Source: Ancylostoma caninum (lineage: Eukaryota > Nematoda > Chromadorea > Rhabditida > Ancylostomatidae). From it: a stretch of 64,000 nt of DNA. Of this stretch, positions 59,251 through 64,000 are shown piece by piece; positions within the stretch are counted from its first letter, which is position 1, and each line of letters opens with the position of its first letter. The translations under genes and the position numbers were made by a program. The stretch covers positions 2,418,001-2,482,000 of the forward strand of contig JBAJFG010000621.1 in the NCBI GenBank assembly GCA_037903475.1, written 5' to 3'. The notes under the pieces were generated by a model. That model worked only from the letters and a program-made list of their open reading frames with translations, had not been told where the DNA came from and made no database searches.

Positions 59251-59747
59251 GTTATGCGAACCGAATCGGACCCCGATGCAGTACAAATAAAGTATCGGCA
59301 AGGCCTTGGTGGTACCTTTTGGATCAAGTTACTCCCAGAAGCGAGAGAACAGCAAATTCTAAGGTTGTTTCGGGTTTAAAGCCTTGGGCAACTTCAAACG
59401 ACGCGACTTGGTTGCCGCGACTAATTTTTGCCCTAGCGATCCAATCGCGCGCTAGGGCCTATTTCATTTACTGATTGGCGGCAGCAGTAAATCATTTACT
59501 GGGGTCATCCCACAAAACTTCGATATTGAGGCTTCATTCGCATTTTTTCCCGTCTCGCGGTAGTAAGCTGGTATAAAAAGCTTTCTACATAAGAATTGTG
59601 GCTTCTGATTGGTTTAGAAGAGCAAATTTAGTTCTAATTCTAGTTCTAATTCTCTATTTCATCTACTGAGTAAACTTTTTTTTGAATCTTAGCAAAATAT
59701 GCATAATTTGAAGGTATGTGAGTTGGTTATGGAGAACGAATAGGAAG

Positions 59748-60011
59748 TACAATGGATGGCAATGGCGGTGGCCCATCTGCGGCTTCGAGAAGGACGCAGC
59801 GCAACCGCGGCGCGCGCGCCGGGACCGGTGGCGTCTGCTGTCGAATGCTATTTCTAGTCGCTGTCTTCCCGATTTGATCAAAAATTCGTAAAATCGGGCA
59901 GAAAGCTCTAGACATAGCAAAACAGCAGCAGAAAACATCGTTTACAACGCGTGGTTGCTCGGCGTGCTTCTTGGGGCTGCGGATGGGCCACCGCCATTGA
60001 CGTCCACTGTA
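59748..60011. mobile_element. TA-flanked GC-rich MITE
   Basis: Arms of about 60 bases start CAATGGATGGCAATGGCGGT (59750) and, on the other strand, CAGTGGACGTCAATGGCGGT (60009). TA lies at 59748-59749 and 60010-60011. The inner left arm contains a GCGCGCGCGCC run. There are no genes; minus-strand ORFs are artefacts. Confidence 0.75.
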
Positions 60012-60898
60012 AGCCTGAAGTACTAGACCTTGGAAAAGAATTAAAAATTAAAATTAATTAAAATTAAAATAGGACATTACTCGGAAAATGGAAGGATTTA
60101 CACACACACATTCTCATCAAGTCTCGAGAGGGAGTCTGTTATAATAAGAAAACTAGATAATGACTCAAAAAAAAGAGATTTTCTAGAAAAAGGAGCATGA
60201 AACTAATCCATTCAATCGCGTCGCAACGTCTAGACCTAGCAACGCGATTGCATGAGAAATGGGAAAAATCGCTGAAGGCTCACAAAATGAAGCATGCCCA
60301 GGTCGCGATTGACCAGCGATTTGATCGCCACACCATTCCTCGTGAGATTTTGTAAAATTCGGCCTGCGTCTACGGTTTGCTTTTGAAAATGAAGCGCGTA
60401 GAATAACTACGGCAGCTTTTGTGATGTTTGCAAGTTGAATCGGGTGGCGACCAAGGCCCGTAGTAATCCTTCATCCGACCTCTCAATGCCGAGTTGAGCG
60501 GTAGGACGAGTTTTCCGAAATGAAACCACTTTGAATCGACTATTGATTGATTGCATATCCCAGAGATATTTCTTCTCTTCCCACTACTGGGCGCCGTTGC
60601 TGAAAGACTGCGTCAGTGTCCAGTGGTGAGAAACTGTAAATTTCGCAGAAATCCATGCGCAATACACCTGGACCCAATAGCGGGTGAAATGCAGTGCTAA
60701 CGACTCTGTTGGTACCACACCTTGTCAGTGTTCGGTTCCTCTCATTCACATCTGACCGGAACGAACTCTCTATTCGTCGTTTACATACCAGTGTCAGGAG
60801 TTATCAGTTCGAAACATGTCAGTTTGAGAAAAATTGGACCATTTACACGAAGCATTTCACGTTAATCGGTCATCGTGCACGTCAACTCAGAGTTAAGC

Positions 60899-61316
60899 TT
60901 AAGGGCAGGGGTCCACCTCATCTTCGTAGTTCAGCTAACAGCAGATTCTGTATCTACTCGGCGCGGTGGTTCCAACGGTATACATAAATTGTCTCAGAAT
61001 GGTCTATAACCCCGTCTTTCAGGACGGGGTTTGTAACAGTTTGCCAACCCGAGTTGACATGTGAAGCCGTTGATCTTATCGATCGGACACGTCTAGACGT
61101 GTTAGCTCGTTGACCAACGCGGCAGCCGTGGCAGGCAGCCAGCACAGCTTGGAGCGATCCGCCTCCGGGCTCCAAATTTTTACCCAGTTCGTGCCTTTCA
61201 AAAATGGGTATTTCGTCGCTTCTGTACCTGTTGATGTACATCCCGGGGATCAACATGATGAGAAGGTCTAGGATTAATGGTAAATCCAACAGGCAGAACG
61301 AGGTGGCCCCCTTTAA
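60899..61316 (-). mobile_element. TTAA-type MITE, copy 2 (opposite orientation to copy 1)
   Basis: TTAA at 60899-60902 and 61313-61316 bounds ends GGGCAGGGGTCCACCTCATC and, on the other strand, AGGGGGCCACCTCGTTCTGC. The body is the inverted partner of 58781-59202. A perfect stem, AACCCCGTC facing GACGGGGTT, lies at 61009-61031. Confidence 0.78.
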
Positions 61317-61639
61317 GTAGCTCGGGAGGTTCTTATCGGCCTCTCTTGTGATGATAACGCTATTTCTTCGATTTTCTGACCACTCTACTCAGAATTGCCC
61401 TCTTGCTCAACATCTAGTTGAGTTTTTCACTGGACTGGCATGATATCGCTGCCAACTCTGAGTTCAGCTTCTTATCCCGATATGTATGAAGTGAGTGGAC
61501 GTTGAAGTGACCTAGCCAAACTCAGAGTTGACATTTCATTTGCGTTCACCTGAAGTTTAGGGGGGTTCACTACGAGCCCAAATCGCCGTCGCTGCAAGTA
61601 TGCCCAGCCCTTAATATGGAATAATGAGCTCGTTTTCAG

Positions 61640-61716
61640 GATACTATAACCTTCAGGACTGCAAGGACCGCAAGATCCACAGCATCCATACTTTCCACAA
61701 AGTCTTCTCCTTCTAT
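61640..61716 (+). CDS. Candidate internal exon, unknown
   Basis: A 77-base segment is bounded by CTCGTTTTCAG and GTAAGT, both strong nematode splice sites. With two bases completing a prior codon it reads YYNLQDCKDRKIHSIHTFHK and VFSFY. At phase 0 an acceptor at 61956 (TTTATTTCACCGCAG) would add DTFIGNLY and a stop at 61983. An upstream exon leaving one base was not found; the exon at 58379-58614 does not match in phase. Confidence 0.35.
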
Positions 61717-61844
61717 GTAAGTATCATGTACCTCGTTTATTAACGCGTCATGTACATCCTCAAAGAAAAGAATGCGCGGCCACGGCGAGGCCGCGAACTC
61801 GTGCGTCTGAGTTGCGTCAAACGACTGGGCATATGTATCTTTGA

Positions 61845-62160
61845 TTTTATAGACGCACGCACGTCAAACGCACACATCTATTCCCAAGGAGCTCTCATGA
61901 AGACCGGCCAATCTGACATTCATACTTTAAATGAAATAGCTTTTATTTCACCGCAGGATACCTTTATAGGGAATTTATACTAGATGCGTGCGGCAGTCGC
62001 GCATTATACGCGCACATCCATTTCCGAGGGATTTTCTATGAAATCCAGTCAACGCGGCATGCACATGCTTAATGAAATGAACGTCTGACCTGCGTCAGCG
62101 ATGCGACTGGCACTATCCTTCTCTATACACATAGACACGCGTCAAACACGCTCATCGATT
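61845..62160 (+). repeat. Diverged tandem repeat, about 145-base period
   Basis: CGCACACATCTATTCCCAAG ... TTTAAATGAAAT (61870-61940) recurs as CGCGCACATCCATTTCCGAG ... GCTTAATGAAAT (62010-62082), with a partial third unit near 62140 (CACGCTCATCGATTACC). It is surrounded by clustered CGTCAAACGC words. Confidence 0.5.
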
Positions 62161-62344
62161 ACCCTTATCCGGCTGATTCCCATTCGACAACGATCAGTGA
62201 TCTGTCCCATCATCACTTGGACAGGGCATAAGCTATTTGGACAACTTTGCGTGGCTGCCCTATCTTATCATTAACATTTGTTATGCTGGATCCATAATAA
62301 TCCTTCATCCGACCGATGACTGCCGACTAGAGTGTTGCATTCGA

Positions 62345-62612
62345 AAAAATTTTACGAATATTCGAATATTCGAATAATCGAATATTTCGATATGGCCGAA
62401 TATTCGAATATTCGAATAAACGAACATTTTGAAACTCCCGAATATTCGAACAAACGAATATTTTGAAACGCCCGAATATTCGAATATTCGAATAAACGAA
62501 TATTTCGACGTCTCCGAATATTCGAATAATTCGAATGTTCCAACCTCTCGAATATTCGAATTATTCGAATATTCGATCATGAGTTTCGAATATTCGAATA
62601 TTTCGAATATTC
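62345..62612. repeat. AATATTCG satellite-like array
   Basis: About 270 bases consist almost wholly of ATTCGAATATTCGAATA-type units. It is self-complementary at every register, so long ORFs rich in SNIR/EYSNIR appear on both strands. Interruptions such as TTTTGAAACGCCC recur roughly every 40 bases, which suggests a higher-order unit. Confidence 0.85.
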
Positions 62613-62681
62613 GGGAAGTTGCTCTACATTTATTCCAGCTGAGTATGCAAAGGGAAGTTCTCTGAATAGAACAATTACTCA

Positions 62682-62705
62682 TTAGGTTGCCGCGAAAGTT
62701 ACTTA
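62682..62705 (+). repeat. Lone mariner-type terminal repeat
   Basis: TTAGGTTGCCGCGAAAGTTA has the mariner TIR pattern and follows the satellite closely. No matching inverted end was seen before the window end. Confidence 0.4.
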
Positions 62706-64000
62706 TTCATTTTACCACTATTTACTACTACTTACTTAGTCGAAGTCACTTACATTTGTGTATTGCTAATTTTTTCGAAATTGATTTGGAATTTCCTGTC
62801 CAAAATTTATATAAGGGTCAGTCAATGCTCTACCTATATCCAGTTTGTCCTATCATTCCGTTGCGATTATGACTGAAAATATTGTCACTGACTACAAGCA
62901 TGTTCGGCTGCTCCTGGTTTGATAATTCAGAAAACGTAGCAATTAAAGGATGCCACAAGAGCGAGCGCCTCCTGGAACTGATTGAATAGGATCCGCGTAG
63001 TGGTATCCTTTACCTGGCTGAGGACCTCCAACGTCATCACGACACAGTATTTTTTTAGCTGCTTCTCCACGGGGAGGCAACGAAATACGACGTGTGGATA
63101 CCTCATGATCTGAGTGACCGCCAGTTTCAAGTGCGTAGAGTGCGTGCATAAACTTTTTGAGTTCTCAACAGAGCTTTGCTCAACTAGCAATCTCGGTTAC
63201 CGGTGACGAGAAGAGGGTTCTTTATGTAATTCACGTAAGGAAATGTAGTTGACTCGTAAGCCGATAACTGCCAAAACTACTGCAAAAACGAGAACTACCT
63301 CCTCAGAATGTAATGCTCAGTATTTGATGGAATTACAAAGGAACCATTTGTTAACAGCTGCTGCCAACAAAACTTACTGTTTGCGCAGAATAATGATTTC
63401 ACTTACATTGTGTAAATGTTTGTTATATTGAAGAAAAAGAATTAATCCGAAAAGACGTCCAAAAATGGCTGAAACTTTGCCGACGTCTAATAGAATAGAC
63501 AACACTGAATAGAGTTAAGAACCTAATTTCAAATGAGCCCAGTTCTCAGCTGACGGGTTCAGTATTGGAGCTACTATCAATTGCACGAACTAACTCAATC
63601 CCAAATCACTGAAACCTCAAGATATGTACATAGTGTTGCACTCGTTTCTGTAATGAGTCTGCATAAGTTTTTTTTTGTTAGAGCAACATGCGTAGAATGT
63701 TACAGCCATATGATAAGTCAGCATGAGTTTCTTTCTAGGTACTGAAAACAAATAAGAGCATTTTTAGGAGTTTTTGACTCAGCAAACTAGTACGTCAAGC
63801 TTGTACTTACCTGCTAATCGCATTGCTGGGTTTCCACCCAACATCTCGAGATCGTCTCTCAGAACGGGTGCTTTGTATTGCATAGATAAATGAAGTTGAT
63901 TTCCCAAATGTTGTGCACAGAAGTTACAGTAGCATGCTGGTGGTAAGGTTGCGGGGTGGGGTTGAAAAAAGTTCGATTACTCGAAATGGCGGCGTACAGC
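62706..64000. other. No supported gene to the window end
   Basis: Short open frames on both strands lack splice or domain support. A gene may begin outside the window. Confidence 0.3.

Noticed and set aside
58379..61716. Joining the exon at 58379-58614 directly to the exon at 61640-61716
   Set aside because: The first ends at phase 0, but the better frame of the second needs one base carried over.
62305..62682. Long ORFs on both strands rich in SNIR/EYS repeats
   Set aside because: They are translations of the self-complementary AATATTCG satellite.
1..64000. CRISPR arrays, rRNA genes, bacterial operons
   Set aside because: No regularly spaced direct repeats with unique spacers, no rRNA signature and no prokaryotic gene layout were seen; the sequence is eukaryotic.

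Overview
The window looks like gene-poor, repeat-rich nuclear DNA from a nematode, most likely a clade V strongylid such as a hookworm. The reasons are: a neuropeptide gene that matches Caenorhabditis NLP-15 almost residue for residue; introns with nematode splice sites (TTTTCAG / TTGCAG acceptors, GTGAGT / GTAAGT donors); decayed mariner, Tc1-like and hAT-like transposons; and many small inverted-repeat elements (MITEs). There is no bacterial-style gene packing and no operon, rRNA or CRISPR array. Most long open frames in the window are chance frames or lie inside repeats.

The clearest gene is on the minus strand between 8250 and 1664. Five exons of 45 to 111 bases, all joined at phase 0, encode NLP-15 / orcokinin-type peptides (for example AFDSLAGNGFSGFD), each followed by a Lys-Arg cleavage site. 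The introns cut most peptides in two after AFDSL/AFDSF/AFDTL. The signal-peptide exon was not found. A mariner remnant sits 41 bases from the acceptor of the last exon.

Other coding evidence is weaker. A three-exon minus-strand gene at 54739-53436 has canonical splice sites and adds up to an intact 208-residue frame of unknown function. Plus-strand exons at 42898-43056 and 43479-43608 share a phase but contain an in-frame TAA. A minus-strand frame at 51088-50725 contains one in-frame TGA. A plus-strand relic lies at 13328-14865. There are single candidate exons at 28084-28197, 33865-34065, 51577-51990, 58379-58614 and 61640-61716, and a 163-residue single ORF at 25568-26059.

Mobile DNA dominates the rest. 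Three mariners have terminal inverted repeats and TA target duplications (1816-2711, 19665-20904, 38505-39772). A 1.6 kb hAT-like element (56294-57889) and a short hAT-type MITE (45498-45750) each have a 7-of-8 target duplication. A Tc1-like element lies at 48083-48921. Several MITE families have TA or TTAA ends, including a three-copy family at 28445, 36975 and 49431. A two-copy family is rich in the motif GGAAGACCGCAGCAG. Two copies of a tRNA-Gly-associated repeat lie at 41649 and 42521. There is a candidate minus-strand LTR at 47669-47907 and a 270-base AATATTCG satellite at 62345. All family names come from reading motifs by eye; no database search was run.
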